From assembly GCA_936940865.1 (NCBI GenBank), contig CAKZJB010000051.1, forward strand, positions 62,001-126,000: 64,000 bases of DNA, given 5' to 3'. Position numbers and translations under genes: made by a program. The DNA comes from an uncultured Asticcacaulis sp. (GTDB lineage: Bacteria > Pseudomonadota > Alphaproteobacteria > Caulobacterales > Caulobacteraceae). Positions within the stretch are counted from its first letter, which is position 1. Each line of letters opens with the position of its first letter. The notes beneath the pieces were generated by a model that saw nothing but the letters and a program-made list of their open reading frames with translations, was not told the origin of the DNA and did no database searches. Positions 47,426-55,999 of this stretch are shown here, piece by piece.

Positions 47426-47961
47426 CCATCTCCGCCGAAACCCGCCTGAAACACGAGCGCGAGACGCTCGAAGCCATCCGGCGCATCAGCCACCGCGGTG
47501 AAAGGCCAAGTCTCAACAAGATCGCCGCCGAGCTGGGGATGTCGGGCAGCGGTGCCGTGCACTACCGGGTGCAGGCCCTGGTCGACCGGGGCTTGGTCTA
47601 TCGGACGGAACGACGGACGGTCGCACTCTCCGAAACCGGAGATACCGCTCGCTTTGTGGAACGTCTTGCGGCCTGCGGTGTTGCTCGCGCCGATGACTAC
47701 ACCGACTTGAACCGCGCGATGGCCGACCGCCTGCGCGCCATCCGCATCGATCGGAAGCTCACGGACTGCCAATTGGCGAAAGCACTAGGCATTCGCGTCA
47801 CGCGATATCGCCGCCTCGAATGGGGCGTGGACTGGATCAATGCCGTCCATATCGCGGTTCTCGCGCGCGTCCTGGCCGTCCCGGCCGACTACTTCACCGC
47901 CGATCGCCACGCCGGCGCGGCCCTGGCGAAGATTCTCGATCTCTCGGAGGAACTGACATGA
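47422..47961 (+). CDS. Two-HTH phage regulatory protein (winged-helix plus Cro/CI-like)
   Basis: SLNKIAAELGMSGSGAVHYRVQALVDRGLVYR and LTDCQLAKALGIRVTRYRRLEWG. Confidence 0.7.
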   Translation: MTISAETRLKHERETLEAIRRISHRGERPSLNKIAAELGMSGSGAVHYRVQALVDRGLVYRTERRTVALSETGDTARFVERLAACGVARADDYTDLNRAMADRLRAIRIDRKLTDCQLAKALGIRVTRYRRLEWGVDWINAVHIAVLARVLAVPADYFTADRHAGAALAKILDLSEELT

Positions 47962-48575
47962 CACGCGCCGCCATCGCCAAAGTCCAAATCGCCCGCAAGG
48001 AGCTGGGCCTGGAAGACGACGACTACCGGGCCACGTTGCAGCGCCTGACCGGACAAACCTCGGCCAAGGATTGCAGCGAAGCGCAACTGGGCATCGTCCT
48101 CGACGAATTCAAGCGCCGCGGCTGGCAACCTCGCGTCGTCGCCGGCAGCAAGGTCGCCGCGCCGGCAGCGGCGAAGCCGGCGCAAAGCCCGGCCGCGAAG
48201 AAGGCCCGCGCCCTGTGGCTGAGCCTCTGGCATCTGGGCGCCGTTCGCGAGCGCTCGGAGTCCGCGCTCGAAGCCTTCGCCAAACGCCAGCTCCGCACAG
48301 ACAAGCTGGCCTGGGCCGACCAGCAGCAGATCTTCCGGCTGATCGAGGCGCTGAAAGCCATGGCCACCCGCCATGGCTGGGACCAGGACATGACGGGCAT
48401 CGGGATATCTGTCCAGGTCGTCGTCCTAAAGCGCCGTCTGGTCCATGCGCAGTGCGCCCGCATCGGCTGCTCCGTGCCGTACAGCGCGCGCTCGGCCACC
48501 GAACACGAACTGGACACCATGATCCGGGAGTTCGGCGAGCTGGTCCGCGAAAAACTGCCCATCGCGGAGGACTGA
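47958..48575 (+). CDS. gemA: GemA/gp16-family regulatory protein
   Basis: AKVQIARKELGLEDDDYRATLQRLTGQTSAKDCSEAQLGIVLDEFKRRGW is the gp16/GemA signature. Confidence 0.9.
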   Translation: MTRAAIAKVQIARKELGLEDDDYRATLQRLTGQTSAKDCSEAQLGIVLDEFKRRGWQPRVVAGSKVAAPAAAKPAQSPAAKKARALWLSLWHLGAVRERSESALEAFAKRQLRTDKLAWADQQQIFRLIEALKAMATRHGWDQDMTGIGISVQVVVLKRRLVHAQCARIGCSVPYSARSATEHELDTMIREFGELVREKLPIAED

Positions 48576-48576
48576 C

Positions 48577-48819
48577 ATGTCCAAGCCGGCCGCCCACGCA
48601 CCGACGCTTTTCGAACACGCCGACATCGTCGCGGCGCGTGAGGCGGCGCGTGAGGCGGTGCGTGCGGCGGAGGAAGGCCGCGACCTGGCCGAACGCAAGG
48701 TCAAATGCGCCCCGCACGGTACCCATAAGGCTCGGCTCCGGGCCTTTGCCGACGCCACCCATCAGCTGCTCCAGGCCGAAGGCCGGTTGAAGCGCTTGCT
48801 GCGGGAGAACGGGCAGTGA
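48577..48819 (+). CDS. Hypothetical phage protein
   Basis: 80-aa ORF between gemA and mor-like genes. Confidence 0.5.
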   Translation: MSKPAAHAPTLFEHADIVAAREAAREAVRAAEEGRDLAERKVKCAPHGTHKARLRAFADATHQLLQAEGRLKRLLRENGQ

Positions 48820-49181
48820 TCCAGGAAGAACGCCTGATCGACCAGGTCCGCGACGTGATCGGTGCCGACGCGATGACGGCGCTGCTGGCGAAGCTGGGCG
48901 GGCGTCGGCTGGTTATCCCCAAGAAAATGGGCGAGCATCATCCGATCAGTGACGCCATCGGCCACGATGCGGCGCTTCGCCTGGCCGAGGAACTGGCTGG
49001 CGCGACGCTGGATGTCCCGGTCACAGCCATGAAGCGCGCCCAAATCGCCGAGGCGCTGGCGCAGAATATGAAGCCCGACGAAATCGTCAGGCGCTATTTG
49101 TGCTCGCGCCGATTTGTGTTTAAGGTCCAGGCCGAGATGCGGGCCGGAGACGACGAGCCCAAGCAGATGGGGCTTTTCTGA
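48816..49181 (+). CDS. Mor/C-family transcriptional activator of middle/late phage genes
   Basis: LGGRRLVIPKKMGEHHPISDAIGHDAALRLAEELAGATLDVPV...KPDEIVRRYLCSRRFVFKVQAEM matches Mor/C architecture; position after gemA and before endolysin. Confidence 0.82.
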   Translation: MIQEERLIDQVRDVIGADAMTALLAKLGGRRLVIPKKMGEHHPISDAIGHDAALRLAEELAGATLDVPVTAMKRAQIAEALAQNMKPDEIVRRYLCSRRFVFKVQAEMRAGDDEPKQMGLF

Positions 49182-49183
49182 GG

Positions 49184-49208
49184 GGTGCACCGGTGCACCA
49201 TAGATAGC
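49184..49208 (+). promoter_or_regulatory. Candidate late-promoter control element, copy 1 (Plys position)
   Basis: GGTGCACCGGTGCACCATAGATAGC, identical to copy 2 at 62153; includes a perfect 16-bp palindrome. Confidence 0.75.
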
Positions 49209-49236
49209 ACCTGATGCTGCGCCCATTGTGCCCCTT

Positions 49237-49872
49237 ATGGCACAGGGGCAAAATCCTTTCGACACTCCGCAATATGCGGCCGGCAGCCGGTTTGAAACGG
49301 TAGCCAAGCACGTCCTCGGCATAGAGGGCGGCTTCAGCGACAATGCGTCAGACCGTGGCGGCACGACCAATCACGGCATTTCGCTTCGTTTCCTCAGGGC
49401 CGAGGGCAAGTTCGACCTCGATCACAACGGACATCCGGACCTCGATCTCGATTTCGACGGCGATCTGGACGGCCACGACATCCGCCTCCTGACAGCGCAG
49501 CAATCCCTTAATCTGTTCTACCTGTGCTTCTGGCATCGCTTCGATCTCGACCGCCTGCCGGTGCCGATCGACGGCGCGGTCTTTGACCAGGCCGTCAACG
49601 GCGGCGCCGTCGCCGCGGTCAAGATGCTTCAGCGCGCCCTTAATCGCCTGGCGGTGGCCTCCGGTGACTTGAAGGTCGACGGTGTCCTGGGCAACCAGAC
49701 GATCGGCCGGGTCTTCACGGCCGGGCGTGTCCGGCAGGGCTATGGCTCGCTGGTCATGGCGTACCGGCAGGAAGCCGAGGCCCGTTACAACGCCATCGTT
49801 CGCGCCGACAGTAGCCAGGTGGTGAACCTGGCAGGCTGGGTCGCCCGCGCCCGGAGGCTTGGCGATGTGTGA
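49237..49872 (+). CDS. Endolysin, GH108-type with peptidoglycan-binding-like C-terminus
   Basis: GIEGGFSDNASDRGGTTNHGISL catalytic region; VDGVLGNQTIGRVFT. GTG 49228 is an alternative start. Confidence 0.9.
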   Translation: MAQGQNPFDTPQYAAGSRFETVAKHVLGIEGGFSDNASDRGGTTNHGISLRFLRAEGKFDLDHNGHPDLDLDFDGDLDGHDIRLLTAQQSLNLFYLCFWHRFDLDRLPVPIDGAVFDQAVNGGAVAAVKMLQRALNRLAVASGDLKVDGVLGNQTIGRVFTAGRVRQGYGSLVMAYRQEAEARYNAIVRADSSQVVNLAGWVARARRLGDV

Positions 49873-50101
49873 TCCGCAGAACAGCCTTGAAAGCCGTGTC
49901 GCCCGCTGGACGCGCCCCTACCTGGTCTTCGTGATCGGGTTCATCCTCCTGGTCCACTACGGCATCCTGTCGATGGCGGAGGCCTTCCTGCACGTCACCT
50001 ATACCCACCTGACGGCGGTCGAGCTGGGCATCAGCGTGGCGCCGGCCATGTACTACATCTTCCAGCGCACCTTTGAGAAGGTGAAGGGGCTGGCATCGTG
50101 A
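49865..50101 (+). CDS. Small membrane protein, holin candidate
   Basis: TM segment YLVFVIGFILLVHYGILSMA immediately downstream of endolysin. Confidence 0.65.
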   Translation: MCDPQNSLESRVARWTRPYLVFVIGFILLVHYGILSMAEAFLHVTYTHLTAVELGISVAPAMYYIFQRTFEKVKGLAS

Positions 50102-50607
50102 GCGGCTTCAGCAGCATCCCCCTCTTCATCGCGATTGTCGCCGCGGCCGCCGGCGTCGGCGGCGTGTTCGCCGCCGTCAAGGAACACGACCAGGTCGTCG
50201 CGCAGCAAACCCAGATCGACCGCCAGGCGCAGTGTGTCATAGCGCTGGGGACGAGGGATGGCCGGGCCGTATCCCACGAATGCGACCCGGCCATCATCCT
50301 CTATTTTAACGGCGCGCAAGCCGCGTCGACCTGCGACCAGGCCCTGGTCATGGGCGGCGTGGTACCGGAATGCTCGCCTGTCGTCGCCCAGCTGCAGGGC
50401 GCCAACGTCCTTCTCAAATCCCAACTGTCCGCCACGGTCGTCGATCGTGACGCCGCCATTGCCCGCGCCGAAAAGCGCGCGGCCGACCTCAATCAAAGGA
50501 AAGCCCAAGATGCCGCTGCGCTCGCTCATGCGCCTCGCCAGCCTGACGGTCTCGTTGTTTGCGACACTCACTGCCTGCGCGCCCGCTTCGAAGCCCCTGG
50601 ACCTTAA
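50098..50607 (+). CDS. Rz-like inner-membrane spanin candidate
   Basis: N-terminal TM then hydrophilic coiled region ADLNQRKAQDAAALAHAPR; contains the nested Rz1 ORF. Confidence 0.65.
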   Translation: MSGFSSIPLFIAIVAAAAGVGGVFAAVKEHDQVVAQQTQIDRQAQCVIALGTRDGRAVSHECDPAIILYFNGAQAASTCDQALVMGGVVPECSPVVAQLQGANVLLKSQLSATVVDRDAAIARAEKRAADLNQRKAQDAAALAHAPRQPDGLVVCDTHCLRARFEAPGP

Positions 50608-50818
50608 GGGGCCGGCGCCGGCCGTCGTCACGCGCACCGAAACGGTGACGGCTTGTCCGGCCGAGCTGAAGGCCGATCCCGGCCGCCCGCCGGCCGTGCC
50701 CGACGGTGCGGTCATCCAGGCGAACGACGCCGGCCAGGGCTGGCTTTCGGCGCTCTACGAGTATGCCAACGGCTTAAGCCGACGTTTCACCGACGCGCAG
50801 AAGGCGTGCCCCAAATGA
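50510..50818 (+). CDS. Rz1-like outer-membrane lipoprotein spanin, nested in another frame of Rz
   Basis: MPLRSLMRLASLTVSLFATLTACAPASKPLDLKGPAPAVV: signal peptide with LTAC lipobox, Pro-rich; SD AAAGGA. Confidence 0.75.
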   Translation: MPLRSLMRLASLTVSLFATLTACAPASKPLDLKGPAPAVVTRTETVTACPAELKADPGRPPAVPDGAVIQANDAGQGWLSALYEYANGLSRRFTDAQKACPK

Positions 50819-51042
50819 CCGACTTCATGGACCGGGCGCAGGCGCTGGAGCAGCGGCTGCGCGACCAAGCCCTGACCGTCACGACCGAAGGCCTGGCACT
50901 GCCGGGCCTGACCGTTTGCGAGGACTGCGGCTTCCCCATCAGTGCGGCGCGCCTTGAGGCGCTCCCCTCGGCCCGGCGTTGCGTGCCGTGTCAGGACCAA
51001 GCGGAGCGTCTTGCCCGCGGTTATCTCGGAAAGGGCGCGTAA
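50815..51042 (+). CDS. TraR/DksA-type C4 zinc-finger protein
   Basis: VCEDCGFPISAARLEALPSARRCVPCQDQAER. Confidence 0.9.
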   Translation: MTDFMDRAQALEQRLRDQALTVTTEGLALPGLTVCEDCGFPISAARLEALPSARRCVPCQDQAERLARGYLGKGA

Positions 51043-51407
51043 TGAACCAGCTGCCATTGATCTTCCTCGTCGCTTCCTTGTTGGTTTCGACGATCGCGCT
51101 GGCCTTCTCCGCAGCGACGTTTTACCGCGCCGGGCGCTGGAAGGATTCCGAGGAAGGTAAGGAACTGGAGCGCCGTCTGAGCGCCGCTGAAAAGTGGGAG
51201 CGATCGCCGGCGGCCGTGGCCCTGATCGAGCTTGTCAACGAACACTCGGAACGACTGGCCGCTGGAGAAGAGCGCTTCGAAAATCTGGCGACGAAGTCCG
51301 ATGTCGCCGGCGTCCAAGCCGAGGTGCGAGGCCTGGAGAAGGCCTTGGACCGCGTCGATGCCGGCGTTGTCCGTATCGAAAAAATCTTGATGGAGCACAA
51401 CCGGTGA
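51042..51407 (+). CDS. DUF2730 (Mu gp25-like) protein
   Basis: N-terminal TM then coiled coil; position between TraR and gp26-like genes. Confidence 0.78.
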   Translation: MNQLPLIFLVASLLVSTIALAFSAATFYRAGRWKDSEEGKELERRLSAAEKWERSPAAVALIELVNEHSERLAAGEERFENLATKSDVAGVQAEVRGLEKALDRVDAGVVRIEKILMEHNR

Positions 51408-51715
51408 CCGCCCTTTCCGATGCGATCGACCACGATCTGCGCCTTGCCATCCTGCAACTGCTGTCCGACCAGGTCGGCTACCAGGCCAACAGCCGCGTCC
51501 TTCACAGCGGCGTTCAAGCCCTGCGCTTCCGCGTGAGCCTGGACAAGGTCATTACCGAGATCGACTGGCTGGCAGAGCAGCGCCTTGTCGAATCCGAGGA
51601 CATCGGGAGCGGTGTCATTCTGGCGATCGCAACCCAGCGCGGCCGCGACGCAGCCGCCGGCCTGATCGCCGTGCGCGGCGTCGCGCAACCCGATCCTCTT
51701 GCCAAGAAGGGCTGA
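51404..51715 (+). CDS. Mu gp26-like winged-helix protein
   Basis: LRLAILQLLSDQVGYQANSRVLHSGVQALRFRVSLDKVITEIDWLAEQRLV; GTG start overlapping gp25. Confidence 0.75.
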   Translation: MTALSDAIDHDLRLAILQLLSDQVGYQANSRVLHSGVQALRFRVSLDKVITEIDWLAEQRLVESEDIGSGVILAIATQRGRDAAAGLIAVRGVAQPDPLAKKG

Positions 51716-51716
51716 C

Positions 51717-52298
51717 ATGGCCCGCTACCGTCCCTCCAGCATCGACAAGCTTCCTCCGGCGATCAAGGAAACGATCGGCCGATTGATTGCGTCCAACTTC
51801 ACCCTGGACCAGATCATAGCGCACCTCCGCGACATGGAGGCGACGGTTGAGGAGGATTTCGATACGCCGTCGAGATCCGCGGTCGGCCGTTACGCCGAGC
51901 GGCTGAGAGCGGCTCAACAGAAGATGTCTCAGGGCCGGGCGATCGCGGAGGCCCTTGTTCCGCAGCTGGGCGAAAATCCCGTTACCCAGGTCGGCCGTGT
52001 CGCCAGTGAACTGCTCCAGGGCGTAGTGTTCGACCTGCTGACGGCGGTGGAAACTGACGAGGAAACGGGCCAGGCGAAACCCGTCCAAATAGACCCGAAG
52101 ACCGCCGGCGTCCTGGCTGGTGTGCTCCGAGACGTTGCCGCCGCTCAGAAGACTGACTCCGACCGCATGGCCAAGGAGCGGGAGCAGTATGCCAAGGAGG
52201 CGGCAAAGGCTGTCCAAAAGGTGGCCAAGGCCAAGGGGCTGACGCAGGAAACTGCCGACGAAATCGCCTTTGCCGTTCTGGGGATCGCCAAGCAATGA
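51717..52298 (+). CDS. DUF3486 (Mu gp27-like, small terminase-associated)
   Basis: RYRPSSIDKLPPAIKETIGRLIASNFTLDQIIAHL. Confidence 0.88.
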   Translation: MARYRPSSIDKLPPAIKETIGRLIASNFTLDQIIAHLRDMEATVEEDFDTPSRSAVGRYAERLRAAQQKMSQGRAIAEALVPQLGENPVTQVGRVASELLQGVVFDLLTAVETDEETGQAKPVQIDPKTAGVLAGVLRDVAAAQKTDSDRMAKEREQYAKEAAKAVQKVAKAKGLTQETADEIAFAVLGIAKQ

Positions 52299-53818
52299 AG
52301 CTGCGCCCCAAAACTGCGGATGAGGAGTTCGAAGAAGCGCTGGCCGCAATGCCGGCCGATGACCGGACGGTCTTCGTCAAGTCGAAGCCCGAGCTGGCGC
52401 CGGCCTTGGCCAGGTTGCCGCGCGGCAACCTGCTGCTGCCCTATCAGCAAAAGGCCATCATGGCGGCCAAGGACAACAACGTCCTGGTCGTCGAGAAGTC
52501 ACGCCGTATTGGCTTGACCTGGGGGCTGGGCTCGCATGCCGCTCTGACGGCCGCGAAGACGCGCAGCGCCGGCGGCATGGACGTCTTCTACATGGGCTAT
52601 GAGAAGGAGATGGCCCGCGAATTCATCGACGTCTGCGGCATGTGGGCCAAGGCTTTCGGTGTAGCGGCCGGAGAAGCGGAAGAGTTCGTTCTGGACGACG
52701 ACACGAACCCGGAAAAGAGCATCAAGGCGTTCCGCATTCAGTTCGCGTCCGGCTTCGAAATCGTCGCCCTGCCGTCCAAGCCGCGCGCCTTCCGGGGCAA
52801 GCAGGGCATGGTCATCATGGACGAGGCCGCCTTCATGGACGATGTCCAGGAGGCGATCGACGCTGCCATGGCGTTGCTGATGTGGGGCGGCAGCATCATC
52901 ATCGTCTCGACACACTTCGGCGTCGATAATCCGTTCAATACCTTGATCAACGAGATCCGATCGGGCGAACGCGCCGGCGCCGTCATGACGATCACGTTTA
53001 ACGACGCGATCGCGGATGGGCTTTATGAGCGCGTCGCCCTGGTGGCGCCGAAGGCCATCCTGCCAAAAGAGCAGTGGATTGCCGACATCCGCAAGAAGTA
53101 CGGCGCGGCCGCCGCCCAGGAATTGGACTGCATCCCCTCGATCGGGGGCAATCCGTGGATCGATCCGGCGCACCTTACGGCTTGCTCACACCCGGATGCG
53201 GGAAAGCCAGAGCTGTATCAGAAGGGGCCGGCCTTCCATGGCTATGACGTGGCTCGCCGGCGCGACGGCATCATTCAATGGACCTTCGAAGAAGTCGGCG
53301 GAATCCTGTGGCTTAGGGAAAAGTGGGAGGCGGTCAACGAGACCTTCCGCGTCCAGCGCGAGCACTTCGACTATGTCATGAAGACCTATCGTGTCCTCGG
53401 CGCCGGCATCGATCAGACCGGCATGGGCGAAGTCCAGACCGAGCTGCTCCAGGACAAGTATGGTGCCGTGGTCGAAGGTTTCATCCTGTCGGCGCCGACG
53501 CGCCTGGTCCTGGCAACCATGCTGCGCGAGCGCTTTGAGGAAGGCACAATCCGCATCGATTGCAGCGCAGAGACGCGCACGGACCTTCTCGCGCTTAAGC
53601 GGGCCGGACCGAAGGGCAAGGCCCTGGTCGAAAACAAGGTTCACCCCGACCGCTTTTGGGCGGCCGCCCTCGCGGTCGCCAAGGCTGCTGGCGTGCGCAT
53701 CGAATACGCCTACGAGGCGGTCGGCAACCGGAGCCACGATGCTGACGAGGACGAACGCTTCAGGCAGTCCGATAGCGGCTCCACCCGAAACGGAATGTCG
53801 CGCGGAGGCGCATGGTAA
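52295..53818 (+). CDS. Terminase large subunit (Mu gp28-like)
   Basis: VVEKSRRIGLTWGL Walker A-like, MVIMDEAAFMDD Walker B, IDQTGMGEVQTELLQDKYG nuclease region. Confidence 0.92.
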   Translation: MKLRPKTADEEFEEALAAMPADDRTVFVKSKPELAPALARLPRGNLLLPYQQKAIMAAKDNNVLVVEKSRRIGLTWGLGSHAALTAAKTRSAGGMDVFYMGYEKEMAREFIDVCGMWAKAFGVAAGEAEEFVLDDDTNPEKSIKAFRIQFASGFEIVALPSKPRAFRGKQGMVIMDEAAFMDDVQEAIDAAMALLMWGGSIIIVSTHFGVDNPFNTLINEIRSGERAGAVMTITFNDAIADGLYERVALVAPKAILPKEQWIADIRKKYGAAAAQELDCIPSIGGNPWIDPAHLTACSHPDAGKPELYQKGPAFHGYDVARRRDGIIQWTFEEVGGILWLREKWEAVNETFRVQREHFDYVMKTYRVLGAGIDQTGMGEVQTELLQDKYGAVVEGFILSAPTRLVLATMLRERFEEGTIRIDCSAETRTDLLALKRAGPKGKALVENKVHPDRFWAAALAVAKAAGVRIEYAYEAVGNRSHDADEDERFRQSDSGSTRNGMSRGGAW

Positions 53819-55500
53819 TGGTAAAGCGCGCTTCATCCCTCATTGACCCCTCGACCGGTAAGCCGATCGTCTACGACGATCTCACGCGCGAGATCGCCGG
53901 TCCGACCATGGGCGGCGTCCGTTCCATCCTTTCCGGCCATCCGGCCCAGGGCCTCGATCCGGCGCGCCTGGCGCGGATCCTGCGATCGGCCGAGGAGGGT
54001 AATGCCGAGGATCAGTTCGCCCTGGCCGAGGAGATCGAGGAGAAGTACCTCCATTACCAAGGCACGCTCGGCACCCGCAAACGCGCGGTATCGCAGCTGG
54101 AGATCACGGTTGAAGCGGGCAGCGATGCGCCCGACGACCAGGACCGCGCCCAGTTCATCCGCGACTGGCTGGCTCGGGATACGCTCGAGGAAGAACTGTT
54201 CGACATCCTGGACGCAGTCGGAAAGGGTGTGTCGTTCACCGAGGTAGCGTGGGACCTGTCCGGAAACTACTGGCTGCCGGCGCGCCTGGAGAACAGGGAC
54301 GGCCGCTGGTTCGAGTTCGACCGGATCGACGGCAAAACGCCACGGCTCAGGGGCGGGCCTGACGGCATGTCAGGCACGCCGACCGATCTGCCGCCCTTCC
54401 GCTTCATCGTCCACCATCACCCGGCCAAGACGGGCCTGCCTTTACGCGGCGGCCTGATCCGCGGCGTCGCCTGGGCATACCTGTTCCAAAACTTCGCCGT
54501 GAAGGATTGGGTCATCTTCGCCGAAGTGTACGGCATGCCGGTTCGTCTCGGTCGCTATGGCCCGAACGCGACGGCCGATGAGAAGCGGATCCTGCTGCGG
54601 GCTGTGACCAATCTTGCGACCGATGCGGCCGCCATCATTCCCGACTCGATGAAGGTCGAGTTCGCCGAGGCCCAGGCCTCTGGTAATTACGAAGTCTATG
54701 AGCGCCTCTGCCAGTACCTGGATCAACAGGTCTCGAAAGCGGTGCTCGGCCAGACGGCGACGACCGATGCCGTCGCCGGCGGCCTGGGTGGAAGCCAGGG
54801 CAACGTGCACAACGACGTGCGTGAGGACATCCAGCGGGCCGACGCGAAGAAGCTGGCGGCTACGCTGAACACCGGCCTTGTCCGATGGATGATCGACTTC
54901 AACTTCGGGGCGCCGGCGTCTGGTCGCTATCCTCGCATCAACATCGGCCAGTCCGAGAAGTTCGGCAAGGAGGAGATGGCCCTGGTCGAGACCTTCGTCG
55001 CGCTCGGCGGTCGGGTCGAAGAGTCGGTCATCCGCGATAAGCTGGCCCTGCCCGATCCTCCGGAAACGGGGGCCGATGGTCAGCCCGTGCGCCTCCTCAA
55101 GGCGAAGGTTTCGGCCGCGCAAAATCCGGCGCCCGCTGACACCATTCCCCCGATCGCTGCCCCTGGTGTCGCGGTTGCCGCGTCTTCGGCCTCAGTGGCG
55201 GGCTTAGAGGGGCTTATGAGGGGCTTAAAGATCGGGGCGGCCTCGTCCCTGGCGGCGGCATCGACGATGGACGCGATCGACGCCGCGGTGGCCGATATGG
55301 CCGACCAGTGGCAGCCCGTCACGGTGCCGATGTTCGACCCGCTACAAAAGGCGTTCGATGCGTCGGCATCCTACGAAGACCTGAAGGTACGCCTGCTGGC
55401 GGCCCTCGACAAGATGGACGTGCGCGCGATGGCCGAACTGCTGGCCGAGGCGACGTTCATGGCGCGCCTGGCAGGGGAGAGCGGAAATGCCCTCCAATAG
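53812..55500 (+). CDS. Portal protein, DUF935 (Mu gp29-like)
   Basis: RGLIRGVAWAYLFQNFAVKDWVIFAEVYGMPVRLGRYGPNATADEKRILLRAV. Confidence 0.93.
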   Translation: MVMVKRASSLIDPSTGKPIVYDDLTREIAGPTMGGVRSILSGHPAQGLDPARLARILRSAEEGNAEDQFALAEEIEEKYLHYQGTLGTRKRAVSQLEITVEAGSDAPDDQDRAQFIRDWLARDTLEEELFDILDAVGKGVSFTEVAWDLSGNYWLPARLENRDGRWFEFDRIDGKTPRLRGGPDGMSGTPTDLPPFRFIVHHHPAKTGLPLRGGLIRGVAWAYLFQNFAVKDWVIFAEVYGMPVRLGRYGPNATADEKRILLRAVTNLATDAAAIIPDSMKVEFAEAQASGNYEVYERLCQYLDQQVSKAVLGQTATTDAVAGGLGGSQGNVHNDVREDIQRADAKKLAATLNTGLVRWMIDFNFGAPASGRYPRINIGQSEKFGKEEMALVETFVALGGRVEESVIRDKLALPDPPETGADGQPVRLLKAKVSAAQNPAPADTIPPIAAPGVAVAASSASVAGLEGLMRGLKIGAASSLAAASTMDAIDAAVADMADQWQPVTVPMFDPLQKAFDASASYEDLKVRLLAALDKMDVRAMAELLAEATFMARLAGESGNALQ

Positions 55501-55999
55501 TGGAACCTTTGCCGAGCTGTTCGCTTTCAGCCGCGATCGCGCGGCGCCTTTCGTTGATGGCAATGGCAATGCGGAGACGGCGGCGATCGACGTACCGCGC
55601 CTGGATCATGACGAAGCCGGCATCGTCAAAGGGCTGCTAATCGAGGGCCGGCCGCAAACCCTGCAGGCCGATGTGGTGGTATTGCAGGCTAATCTGCCCG
55701 GTGCGCCGGTCCAGGGCACCGTGCTTCACGACTACATCGATGCCGGCGGCGATCGCTGGCAACGCGCCATCTACACACGATCCCCTCGCGCCACGGTCGA
55801 AGGATGCTTGGCCTTGAAGGGATGGCATCGGCGTATCGGCTTCTTTCCCGCGTTCCTGCCCCGATCGGAAGACCATGGTCCTACTCGGCCGGTCCGATAC
55901 GAAGGCGAGTCCTGGGAGATGTGCGCCTTTGTCGTCGATGTTGACGGCCAGGCGATCGACATCGGCGACGTGTTTCACTCCATTCTGATAGAGGCATAG
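55487..55999 (+). CDS. Phage spike/fiber-like protein
   Basis: FAELFAFSRDRAAPFVDGNGNAETAAIDVPRLDHDEAGIVKGLLIEGR resembles the recurrent phage spike motif FTFTRASTATYVDADG...PRFDYDP...GLLIEE. Confidence 0.65.
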   Translation: MPSNSGTFAELFAFSRDRAAPFVDGNGNAETAAIDVPRLDHDEAGIVKGLLIEGRPQTLQADVVVLQANLPGAPVQGTVLHDYIDAGGDRWQRAIYTRSPRATVEGCLALKGWHRRIGFFPAFLPRSEDHGPTRPVRYEGESWEMCAFVVDVDGQAIDIGDVFHSILIEA

